Assembly: GCA_030835125.1 (NCBI GenBank)
Contig: JAUQWM010000044.1
Span: forward strand, 62,001 to 126,000
Direction of reading: 5' to 3'
Length of the DNA: 64,000 bases
From: Gemmatimonadaceae bacterium
Lineage (GTDB): Bacteria > Gemmatimonadota > Gemmatimonadetes > Gemmatimonadales > Gemmatimonadaceae
Shown here: positions 42,851 through 50,500 of the stretch, piece by piece
How the letters are laid out: the number at the start of each line of letters is the position of its first letter
Position numbering within the stretch: position 1 is the stretch's first letter
Notes under the pieces: generated by a model
What the model saw: only the letters and a program-made list of their open reading frames with translations
The model's database searches: none
What the model was told of the DNA's origin: nothing
Translations under genes and position numbers: made by a program

Positions 42851-43698
42851 CCCGGTTCCACCATATCCTCGAAGCGCAGCCATTGCTTGTAGAAGAACAG
42901 GTCGACGAAGCCCATCGGACCGTTCCGGTTCTTCAGGACGGAGAGTTCCGATGCCCCTTCGATATGCGGACTGGGGGCATAGAGTTCCTCGCGGTACAAT
43001 CCGAGCACGATGTCGGCGTGGTGACGCAAGGCACCAAGCCCGCCCAGGTCACGCAGGACGGGGCGCTGGTCGGACCGCCCGGCGGGCGACTCGCGGAGTC
43101 CGGAGGTCACCAGGATCACGGTCGACCGCCGCAGCGCCAGTTCCTTGAGCCGGCGGGCGGCATCCGCCACCTCCTCCTCCAGCGGAAGGGCCCCGCGGGC
43201 CAGCGCCTGGATCGGGTCGACGATGGTGAGGTCGACGCCGAGGTGCATGGCGAGAAAGTCCGAGACCCCTTCGACGCCGGCGTCGCGCAGGTCCTCGAAG
43301 AGGGGCGGACGCCGGCGCAGCCCGAGGGCGGCGGCCGCGACCCCCGCGTGGGCCTCGTCGGTGAGGCCGCCGCGCCGCAGGTCGTCGACCCGCACGCGGC
43401 CCTCGATCGCCAGGGCCCGCTCCATGAGGCGCGCCGTACCCATCTCGCCGCCCAGGTAGGCGGCCGGGTGACCGGCGGCGTTGGCGCGGAGGGCCATGGC
43501 CAGCGCGAGGGCGGACTTCCCGACGCCGACGTCGCCGGACAGCACGACGAGGTCACCGCGGCGCAGGCCTCCGCCTAACAACGCGTCGAGGCTGGGGAAC
43601 CCGGTGACGACCGGTGGACCGGACGCGTCGCCGCCGAGCGCAGCGGGCACGAGCGCGGCCGCCTCGGCCGGCGGGGTCGATTCCCCGGCCGTCGTCAC
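42844..43698 (-). CDS. Stand-alone RecA-fold ATPase, DnaB helicase C-domain-like
   Basis: A 284-residue RecA-fold ATPase resembling the C-terminal domain of replicative helicase DnaB but lacking the N-terminal primase-binding domain. Walker A is GDVGVGKSA (55-63) and Walker B is LTIVDPIQAL. Other DnaB-like pieces are the FPSLDALLGGGLRRGDL opening, YLGGEM, and a late SELSVLKNRNGPMGFVDLFF with R-finger-like residues. The GTG start overlaps the upstream unknown gene by 4 bases. It may be an accessory or phage-derived helicase loader; its role is unknown. Confidence 0.78.
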   Translation of the reverse strand: MTTAGESTPPAEAAALVPAALGGDASGPPVVTGFPSLDALLGGGLRRGDLVVLSGDVGVGKSALALAMALRANAAGHPAAYLGGEMGTARLMERALAIEGRVRVDDLRRGGLTDEAHAGVAAAALGLRRRPPLFEDLRDAGVEGVSDFLAMHLGVDLTIVDPIQALARGALPLEEEVADAARRLKELALRRSTVILVTSGLRESPAGRSDQRPVLRDLGGLGALRHHADIVLGLYREELYAPSPHIEGASELSVLKNRNGPMGFVDLFFYKQWLRFEDMVEPGT

Positions 43699-44096
43699 GG
43701 GACCGCCGGCGCGAGATGGTTGCTCACCCGGCGCAGTTCGGCGCGCGCCGCCAGGTCGGCCCCGGGCGCGACGAGTTGCACCACGGCTTCCCACGCATCG
43801 GCCAGTGCCTCGCGACTGGTTCCCGCGCTGGCCTCGATGGCCCGGGTGATCGTGAGTCGCGGCGTGGCGGGGAGGGCGAGTGCCGAGAGCCAGGACCGCG
43901 CGGCGTTGGCGCGCGCCCGCCGTTGCGCCTCGGGGAGCGCATGGGGCCCCGCCGCCCCCTCGACCATCCGTGCGGCCTGCATCACCGCCAGCAGGACCTC
44001 CCGAGGGCCGCCCAGCGCAGACCGCGCGGCGAGCGCGGCCAGTGCCCGCAAGGGGAAGCCAGGTGCGGCAAGCGCGAACGGGGGCAACGGGTTCAC
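43695..44096 (-). CDS. Unknown Ala/Arg-rich protein
   Basis: A 133-residue soluble helical protein (VNPLPPFALAAPGFPLRALAAL...) with no motif I recognise. The GTG at 44094-44096 is preferred because TAGATTCC lies 5 bases upstream, matching the leaderless pattern; a longer reading would cross into the divergent PorX-like gene. It overlaps the DnaB-like gene by 4 bases, so the pair forms a small operon, perhaps DNA-related. Confidence 0.55.
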   Translation of the reverse strand: MNPLPPFALAAPGFPLRALAALAARSALGGPREVLLAVMQAARMVEGAAGPHALPEAQRRARANAARSWLSALALPATPRLTITRAIEASAGTSREALADAWEAVVQLVAPGADLAARAELRRVSNHLAPAVP

Positions 44097-44101
44097 CCGC
44101 C

Positions 44102-44155
44102 GGAATCTAGGCGTCCGCCGCCACTCGGCAAACGCAGCCGTCGCCACTACATTCG
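44102..44155. promoter_or_regulatory. Divergent promoter pair with start-codon-proximal boxes
   Basis: On the minus strand TAGATTCC (44109 to 44102) is 5 bases before GTG 44096. On the plus strand TACATTCG (44148-44155) is 4 bases before ATG 44160. Both are loose matches to TAnnTTTG, leaving virtually no 5' leader for either gene. No Shine-Dalgarno is visible for either. Confidence 0.4.
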
Positions 44156-44159
44156 TGAC

Positions 44160-45737
44160 ATGCCGCTTCCCGCGAAGCTCGGGCAGCCGCCCAGGTCGGT
44201 GTTGTGGGTAGACGACGAGGCCGAGCTCCTCGAACCGCACCGACTGTTCCTCGCCGACAGGGGCTACGAGGTGTCCGTGGCGACCAACGCGGACGACGCC
44301 GTCGAGATGCTCCGGCGGCGGTCGTACGACGTGCTCCTGCTGGACGAGCAGATGCCCGGCAAGCGCGGCCTCGACGCGTACCGCGAGGTGCGGGAGATCG
44401 CGCCGCAGCTCCCGGTCGTGATGGTCACCAAGAGCGAGAACGACGCCACCCTGCGCGAGGCGTTAGGCGCGGAGGTCAGCGACTACCTGGTGAAGCCGGT
44501 GAACCCCCGGCAGGTGCTGTCGGTGGTGACGAAGCTGCTGGACGGGGCGAACCTCCGGCGCCAGGCCGTCGCCCGCGCCTTCGTCGAGCGCTTCCGGTCG
44601 CTGGAGCTGGAGCGCGATCACGACCTCGACTGGCGCGGGTGGATCGAGCGCTACGACGAGCTGGTGCGATGGGACATCGACCTGGTCGACGCCGGCGAGC
44701 GGGGCCTCCACGAGTCGCTCCGCGGCCTCCTTCCCGAGATGCACCGCGAGTTCGCGACGTTCATGCAGCGACAGTACCCGGCCTGGCTGGCGCACCTCGA
44801 GGGGGACCGGCCGCCGCTCTCGATCGACGTGGTCGGCGAGTTCGTGCTGCCGGTGCTGAAGCGGGACCCGGCCGTGATCCTCGTGGTGGTCGATTGCCTC
44901 CGGCTCGACCAGTGGCGGGTGCTGGAACCGGTCATCGCGCCGATGTTCGACCTGGAGACCACGCACTACTTCGCCGTCCTCCCCACCGCCACGCCGTACG
45001 CGCGCAATGCGCTGTTCAGCGGCCTGTTCCCCGGGGAGATCGCGGCACGCTTCCCCGACTGGTGGGGCGAGCGCGACGACGAGACGCTGAACGCGCACGA
45101 GAAGGACCTCCTGCAGGCGCAACTGCGCGAGCTCCGCATCTCGGCCTCGGTGCGGTACGAGAAGATCTCGTCCCCGGGCGACTCGGACGACCTCGAGCGG
45201 CGGATGACGACCGCGATCGGGCACGAGGGCGTGTCGGCGTTCGTCTTCAATTTCGTGGACCTGCTCACCCACGGGCGCAGCGAGAGCGCGATCCTGTACG
45301 AGGTCGCGCGCGACGAGATCGCGCTCCGCCAGCTGACGCTGCAGTGGTTCCAGCGCTCGGCGCTCTGGTCGCTGCTGCGCGAGGCGGCGCGCCGGAAGAT
45401 CACGGTCGTGGTGACGAGCGATCACGGCTCGATCCACTGCGCGACCCCGGCGACGGTCTTCGCCAAGCGGGACGCGACCGCGAACCTGCGCTACAAGTTC
45501 GGCGAGGACCTGCGCGCCGAGCGCGCGGAGCACGCGCTGCTGTTCCAGAACGCCGACCGCCTGCGGCTGCCGCGGCGCGGCCTTGGCGCCAACACCCTGC
45601 TCGCGGTGGGGGACACGTTCTTCGTGTATCCCACCAAGCTGCGCGAGTACCAGGGCCGGTACCGCGGGTCCTTCCTCCACGGCGGCGTGACGCCGGAGGA
45701 AGTGATCGTGCCCCTCGCGCTCCTGACGCCGAAATGA
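44160..45737 (+). CDS. porX: PorX-like response regulator: receiver plus PglZ/alkaline-phosphatase domain
   Basis: Response regulator of 525 residues with the PorX layout. The receiver (12-128) has D18/D19, phospho-acceptor D62 (LLLDEQMPGKRG) and K112. A helical linker (130-200) leads to a PglZ domain of the alkaline phosphatase superfamily (about 205-520). That domain has metal-site-like VVVDCLRLDQW, VLPTATPYARNALFSG (Thr nucleophile region) and VVTSDHGSIHC. In Bacteroidota, PorX works with PorY and a sigma factor to control type IX secretion. No other T9SS gene is visible here. ATG 44160 may be leaderless. Confidence 0.9.
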   Translation: MPLPAKLGQPPRSVLWVDDEAELLEPHRLFLADRGYEVSVATNADDAVEMLRRRSYDVLLLDEQMPGKRGLDAYREVREIAPQLPVVMVTKSENDATLREALGAEVSDYLVKPVNPRQVLSVVTKLLDGANLRRQAVARAFVERFRSLELERDHDLDWRGWIERYDELVRWDIDLVDAGERGLHESLRGLLPEMHREFATFMQRQYPAWLAHLEGDRPPLSIDVVGEFVLPVLKRDPAVILVVVDCLRLDQWRVLEPVIAPMFDLETTHYFAVLPTATPYARNALFSGLFPGEIAARFPDWWGERDDETLNAHEKDLLQAQLRELRISASVRYEKISSPGDSDDLERRMTTAIGHEGVSAFVFNFVDLLTHGRSESAILYEVARDEIALRQLTLQWFQRSALWSLLREAARRKITVVVTSDHGSIHCATPATVFAKRDATANLRYKFGEDLRAERAEHALLFQNADRLRLPRRGLGANTLLAVGDTFFVYPTKLREYQGRYRGSFLHGGVTPEEVIVPLALLTPK

Positions 45738-45759
45738 GCGGGGCGAGGAGCGCGGTGAG

Positions 45760-47604
45760 ATGGGCGTGAGCGCGGCTCCCATTCCGGACCTCCGACCGCG
45801 GGCCGGCCTGTACCGGAAGCTGCTCGCCTTCCTGCGCCCCCACTGGTGGCGCATGGCGGGGACGATCGGGTGCAACCTGGTCGCGGCCGTGCTCGACGTC
45901 TTCACGGTCACGCTGCTGATCCCGTTCCTCAGCGCGTTGTTCGGGTTGCCGCAGGCGGGGCCGGTGACCGAGATCCAGGAGCAGTTGATCGGGCGCTTCC
46001 TCGACGCGTCGGATCGCATGGGATCGCTCCGCAACATCCTGCTGCTGATCATGGCGGCGGTGGTGGCGAAGAACCTGCTGGTCTGGGTGAGCAGCCAGCT
46101 GGGCGCCTCGCTCCAGGAGTACGTGACCCGGGACCTGCGCAACTCGCTGTATGCGCACGTGCAGCGCCTGCCCTTGCCATTCTTCACGCGGACGAAGACC
46201 GGGCAACTCCTGGCGCGGGTGCTGAACGACACGCAGCAGACCAAGGCGGTGATCACCGAGGCGGTGACGCGGTCGATCCAGAGTGCCGCGGTCGTGCTCA
46301 CGTCGATGATCGTGCTGTTCCGCATCTCCTGGCGCCTGACGCTGCTGGCGCTGGTGATCGCGCCGCTGCTGATCGGCCTGCTGCAGCCGATCCTGCGATC
46401 GCTCCGGCGCGGGCACCGCAAGCTGTCGAACCAGTTCGGTGACATGACGGCCGTGGTGCAGGAGGCGGTGAGCGGCATCCGGCTGGTGAAGTCCTTCGGC
46501 GGCGAGGAGTACGAGGACGCCCGGTTCCGCGACGCGAGCAACCGGTATGCGCGCGGGATGATGCGGGTGTCGCGGCTGGGGCAACTGGCGCTCCCGATCA
46601 CCGAGACGGTCGGCACGGCGGTGGCGGTGATCATCCTCTGGTTCGGCGCCCGCGAGGTGCTCGAGCGGGGGACGATGGACGGCCAGACGCTGATCGGCTT
46701 CCTGGCCCTCACGCTGCGCATGCTGCAGCCGCTCAAGCAGCTGTCGCAGGTGCCGACGGTGGCCACGCAGTCGCTGGCCGCCGCCGAGCGCGTGTTCGAG
46801 GTGCTGGACGCGGAATCGGAGGCCGGGCGGGACCGGGGCACCCGCACCGTGTCCGGGCTGTCGCAGGGAATCGAGTTCGACCACGTCTCGTTCGCCTACG
46901 AGGAGGCGCCGGTCCTCGACGACGTCTCGTTCGCGGCCAGGCGGGGCGACGTCACGGCGATCGTCGGCGCGAGCGGGGCGGGGAAGACCACCCTGGTGGA
47001 CCTCCTGCCGCGCTTCTTCGAGCCGACGCGGGGCCGCGTCCTCTTCGATGGGGTCGACACCCGGGAGATCACCCTGCCCTCGCTGCGCGCGCTCACCGGC
47101 ATCGTGAGCCAGGACACGGTGGTCTTCAACGACACCGTGCGGAGCAACCTGGCCTACGGCACCGCGGGTCGGTTCACCGACGAGCAGGTCGTCGCCGCCG
47201 CGCGCGCCGCGAACGCGCACGACTTCATCATGCAACTGCCGCAGGGGTACGAGACGGTCCTCGGCGAACGCGGAACGCGGCTCTCGGGGGGGCAGCGGCA
47301 GCGCATCGCCATTGCGCGGGCCCTGCTGGTCGACCCGCCGATCCTCATCCTCGATGAGGCGACCTCGGCGCTCGACACGGAATCGGAGCGGCTGGTCCAG
47401 GAGGCGATCGAGCGGCTCCTGCGCGGCCGGACGGTGTTCGTGATCGCGCACCGGCTCTCGACGATCGCGCACGCCACGCAGATCCTGGTCCTCGAGCAGG
47501 GGAAGCTGGTGGAGCGCGGGACGCACGACGACCTGCTGGCACGGCGCGGGACCTACCACCGCCTGCACGCGCTCCAGTTCCCGCGGGGCGGGGAGGCGGC
47601 ATGA
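45760..47604 (+). CDS. MsbA-like ABC exporter (transmembrane plus ATPase half-transporter)
   Basis: Lipid- or drug-exporting ABC half-transporter, 614 residues. Six helices in the N-terminal region (about 25-320) are followed by an ATPase domain. That domain has Walker A GASGAGKTT (about 404-412), the Q-loop in VSQDTVVFNDTV, signature LSGGQRQR, Walker B LLVDPPILILDEATSALDTESE and the H-loop VIAHRLSTIAHA. Next to a glycosyltransferase and an LpxL-like acyltransferase, lipid A/LPS flipping (MsbA role) is the best guess. It overlaps the glycosyltransferase gene by 4 bases. Confidence 0.93.
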   Translation: MGVSAAPIPDLRPRAGLYRKLLAFLRPHWWRMAGTIGCNLVAAVLDVFTVTLLIPFLSALFGLPQAGPVTEIQEQLIGRFLDASDRMGSLRNILLLIMAAVVAKNLLVWVSSQLGASLQEYVTRDLRNSLYAHVQRLPLPFFTRTKTGQLLARVLNDTQQTKAVITEAVTRSIQSAAVVLTSMIVLFRISWRLTLLALVIAPLLIGLLQPILRSLRRGHRKLSNQFGDMTAVVQEAVSGIRLVKSFGGEEYEDARFRDASNRYARGMMRVSRLGQLALPITETVGTAVAVIILWFGAREVLERGTMDGQTLIGFLALTLRMLQPLKQLSQVPTVATQSLAAAERVFEVLDAESEAGRDRGTRTVSGLSQGIEFDHVSFAYEEAPVLDDVSFAARRGDVTAIVGASGAGKTTLVDLLPRFFEPTRGRVLFDGVDTREITLPSLRALTGIVSQDTVVFNDTVRSNLAYGTAGRFTDEQVVAAARAANAHDFIMQLPQGYETVLGERGTRLSGGQRQRIAIARALLVDPPILILDEATSALDTESERLVQEAIERLLRGRTVFVIAHRLSTIAHATQILVLEQGKLVERGTHDDLLARRGTYHRLHALQFPRGGEAA

Positions 47605-48389
47605 CGGCGGCCACGGGCGCGCGCGTCCCGGTCACGGCCGTGATCGCGGCGCGCAACGAGGCCGCCCAGGTCGGCGCGTGCGTGCAGAGCGTGTCGTGGG
47701 CCGCCGAGGTGCTGGTGGTGGAGAATGACTCGACCGACGACACCGTGGCGGTGGCGCGGCAGGCGGGGGCGACGGTGTTCAGCCACCCGTTCCGCTCGAT
47801 CGGCGCGCAACGGAACGCCGCCATTGCCCGGGCGGCGCACCCGTGGATCTTCGTCCTCGATGCCGATGAGCGGGCCACACCGGCGTTAGGCGACGAGGTG
47901 TCCCGGCGGGTGGCGTCGCCCGCCGCCGAGGCGTATCGCGTGAGGCGGCGGAACTGGTTCCTGGGCCGGGAGATCCGCCATGGCGGGTGGGACCGGGACC
48001 GGCCGGTGCGCCTCTTCCGTGCGCACCTGCGGTACGACGAGCGCCCCGTGCACGAGCACGTCGTCACCGCCACCGAGCCGGGAACGCTGGCCGAGCCGCT
48101 GCTCCACCGTCCCTACACCGGTCTCGGCCAGTACTTCGAGAAGCTGGGACGATACAGCCACGACTGGGCGGCACAGCACCACGCCCGCGGGCGGCGGGCG
48201 TCCGCCTGGTCGGTGGTGTCGCGTCCGCCGGCGCGATTCGTGGCGGCGCTGGTCTGGCGGTCCGGGTGGCGCGACGGCGCGCACGGCGTCGTCATCGCGG
48301 CGCTCGCGGCGATGAGCGTGGCGGCCAAGTACGCCTGCCTGTGGGCGCTGGACCGGCGCGATGGAGGGGACGCGTGGCCCGGAACGTGA
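47601..48389 (+). CDS. Family 2 glycosyltransferase, WaaE/LPS-core type
   Basis: Cytoplasmic GT-A glycosyltransferase, 262 residues. VTAVIAARNEAAQVGACVQSV is the nucleotide-binding opening, VVENDSTDDTVAVA follows, and the acidic metal motif is VLDADERATP. RNWFLGREIRHGGWDRDRPVRLFR and DERPVHEHV match the WaaE/KdtX-like subfamily that adds glucose to LPS inner core. The C-terminus has one or two membrane-associated helices (about 215-250). It overlaps the exporter (4 bases) and the acyltransferase (16 bases). Confidence 0.9.
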   Translation: MTAATGARVPVTAVIAARNEAAQVGACVQSVSWAAEVLVVENDSTDDTVAVARQAGATVFSHPFRSIGAQRNAAIARAAHPWIFVLDADERATPALGDEVSRRVASPAAEAYRVRRRNWFLGREIRHGGWDRDRPVRLFRAHLRYDERPVHEHVVTATEPGTLAEPLLHRPYTGLGQYFEKLGRYSHDWAAQHHARGRRASAWSVVSRPPARFVAALVWRSGWRDGAHGVVIAALAAMSVAAKYACLWALDRRDGGDAWPGT

Positions 48390-49333
48390 AGCCCAGGCTC
48401 CGCCACTGGGTGCAGTATGTGGCGGGACGCGGCATTCTCTCGGTGCTCCAGGTCCTGCCGCTGGGCGTCGCCCGGGCCGTGGGGCGCTGGCTCGGGCGCC
48501 TCGGCTATTCGCCCTTCGGCGTCAGGCGGAACGTGGTCGAGCGGCAGATCGCCGCGGCCTTCCCCGACGCCGATGACCGGCGGGTGAAGACGCTGGTGCG
48601 CGAGGCGTACGCCCACTTCGGCGAGGTCCTGATCGAGACGGCATTGCTGCCCGGCATGGGCCGGCGAGGCATCCTCGACCTCTTCGGGGAAGCCGAGGGG
48701 TTCGAGGCGATCGAGGCAGCGCGCGATGCGGGGAAGGGCATCATCCTCATCACGGGCCACTTCGGGAACTGGGAGCTGGCCGGCGCCTATGTCGCCGCCA
48801 GGGGCGTGCCGATCGAGGTGATCGTCAGGCGGATGAACAACCCGCTGTTCGACGCGTATGTCACCCGCACGCGCGAGGGGGCGGGGATGATCGTCGTGCA
48901 CGACCACGACGCGGTGCGGCGCACGCCCCGCGCATTCCGGGCTGGCCACGCGGTAGCCTTCGTGGCCGACCAGGGCGTGCTGGGCCTGGCGTCGACCTTC
49001 GTTCCCTTCTTCGGCCGGCCGGCCAAGACGCCGCGCGGCCCGGCGGTGTTCGCGATGCGTTCGCGACTGCCCACGTTCTTCGTGGCGGCGGTGCGGGAGC
49101 CGGGCGGCAAGTACCGCTGCGTGGTGACGCCGGTGGAGATCCCGGACACGGGCGAGCGCGAGGCCGACGTGGACGCGATGGTGGCGCGCTACACCGCCAT
49201 CCTCGAGGGCTGGGTACGCCGGTATCCCGGCCAGTATTTCTGGCATCATCGCCGCTGGAAGCGGCAGCCGCCGGACACGCCCGCCGAGTTGCGCGATCCC
49301 GTGCTCGCCGGTGCGGGAGGTGGCGGCCGATGA
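48374..49333 (+). CDS. LpxL/HtrB-family lipid A acyltransferase
   Basis: Late acyltransferase candidate adding a secondary acyl chain to lipid A, 319 residues. An N-terminal hydrophobic helix (about 10-35) is followed by the catalytic HX4E motif in ITGHFGNWELAGAY, ADQGVLGLASTFVPFFGRPAKTPRGPAVFA, and a C-terminal YPGQYFWHHRRWK typical of the family. Two GTG starts are possible: 48374, or 48386, which would give the GTGA overlap seen at other junctions here. It is third in the exporter-glycosyltransferase-acyltransferase operon. Confidence 0.93.
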   Translation: MARNVKPRLRHWVQYVAGRGILSVLQVLPLGVARAVGRWLGRLGYSPFGVRRNVVERQIAAAFPDADDRRVKTLVREAYAHFGEVLIETALLPGMGRRGILDLFGEAEGFEAIEAARDAGKGIILITGHFGNWELAGAYVAARGVPIEVIVRRMNNPLFDAYVTRTREGAGMIVVHDHDAVRRTPRAFRAGHAVAFVADQGVLGLASTFVPFFGRPAKTPRGPAVFAMRSRLPTFFVAAVREPGGKYRCVVTPVEIPDTGEREADVDAMVARYTAILEGWVRRYPGQYFWHHRRWKRQPPDTPAELRDPVLAGAGGGGR

Positions 49334-50484
49334 GCGACGAACCGGACCTCGATGGGTTGCGGGGCGAGGAGTTCCCGTGGACCAAAGGCGGCAGCATCGC
49401 CTACCTGAACCACGCCAGCACCGGACCGCTGCCGGCGCGAACGGTGCGGACCCTTGGCGAGTGGGATCGGCTGCGGGCGGAGCCGTGGCGCGTGAGCGGC
49501 GCGGACCAGTTCGGGGTGCTGGCCCGCTCCCGGGAAGCCTGTGCGCGGATGATCGGTGCGACGCCGGACGAGATCGCGCTCATGGTGAACACGACGTACG
49601 GCATGAACGTCGCGGCGTCGTGCCTTCCGCTGCGGCCGGGCGACGTCATCGTCACGCCCGACCGCGAGTTCCCGGCCAACGTCTACCCGTGGATGGCGCT
49701 CGCGCGGCGTCGCGGGCTGGAGTACCGGCGCGTCCCGAACGCCGGCCGGCTGGCGGACGAGGCCACGCTGCTCCGCGCGCTCGATGAGCCGGGGGTGCGC
49801 GTGCTGTCGGTCTCCTGGGTGTCGTTCGAGACCGGCCTGAAGCTCGACCTCGCGCGGCTGGGCGCCGCCTGCCGCGAGCGCGGCATCTGGTTCGTGGTGG
49901 ACGCCATCCAGGGGATCGCGACCGCGCCCATCGACGTCCATGCCTGCCACGTCGACTTCCTGGCCTGCGGCGGCCAGAAGTGGCTCCTGTCCCCCTGGGG
50001 CACCGGGTTCCTGTACGTCCGGCGCGAACTCGTCAGGCAGCTCGAGCCGCACGTCGTGGGCTGGATGGCGGTGCGAAACTCGGAGGACTTCACGCGGCTC
50101 TGTGACTACGAGCTGAACTGGTTCGAGGACGCGCGCCGGTTCGAGGTGATCACGCTCCCGTTCCAGGAGTTCGCCGGCTTCAACGCGTCGATGGCGTTGT
50201 TCGAATCGGTGGGGTGGGAGCGGGTGCACGCCCTCATTGCCGAGCGAACGGCGCAGATCGTGGACTGGGCGTCGCGCCGGCCCGGCATGACCCTGGTGAC
50301 ACCGGCCGATCCGGCCCGGCGTGCCGGGATCGTCTCCGTGCAGGTTGCCGATCCCGTGGCCGCCTCGGCGCGACTTACGTCAGCCGGCATCCCGCATTCG
50401 CTCCGCGAAGGAATGATCCGCCTGGCGCCCCACTTCTACACGACCCCTGCGGAGATCGAGCGCGCCCTCGCGGCCCTGGCCTGA
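49330..50484 (+). CDS. Class V PLP aminotransferase (cysteine desulfurase-like fold)
   Basis: Fold-type I PLP enzyme, 384 residues, of the NifS/isopenicillin epimerase-like group. YLNHASTGPLP is a typical N-terminal substrate motif, PLP contacts include VDAIQGIATAPID, and the Schiff-base Lys is in ACGGQKWLLSPWGTGFLY. The Cys loop of true desulfurases is not seen, so an aminotransferase, lyase or epimerase role is as likely. It overlaps the acyltransferase by 4 bases but has no obvious link to LPS. It converges on the kinase gene with a 16-base gap. Confidence 0.88.
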   Translation: MSDEPDLDGLRGEEFPWTKGGSIAYLNHASTGPLPARTVRTLGEWDRLRAEPWRVSGADQFGVLARSREACARMIGATPDEIALMVNTTYGMNVAASCLPLRPGDVIVTPDREFPANVYPWMALARRRGLEYRRVPNAGRLADEATLLRALDEPGVRVLSVSWVSFETGLKLDLARLGAACRERGIWFVVDAIQGIATAPIDVHACHVDFLACGGQKWLLSPWGTGFLYVRRELVRQLEPHVVGWMAVRNSEDFTRLCDYELNWFEDARRFEVITLPFQEFAGFNASMALFESVGWERVHALIAERTAQIVDWASRRPGMTLVTPADPARRAGIVSVQVADPVAASARLTSAGIPHSLREGMIRLAPHFYTTPAEIERALAALA

Positions 50485-50500
50485 CGAGTGGCGGTCCGGC

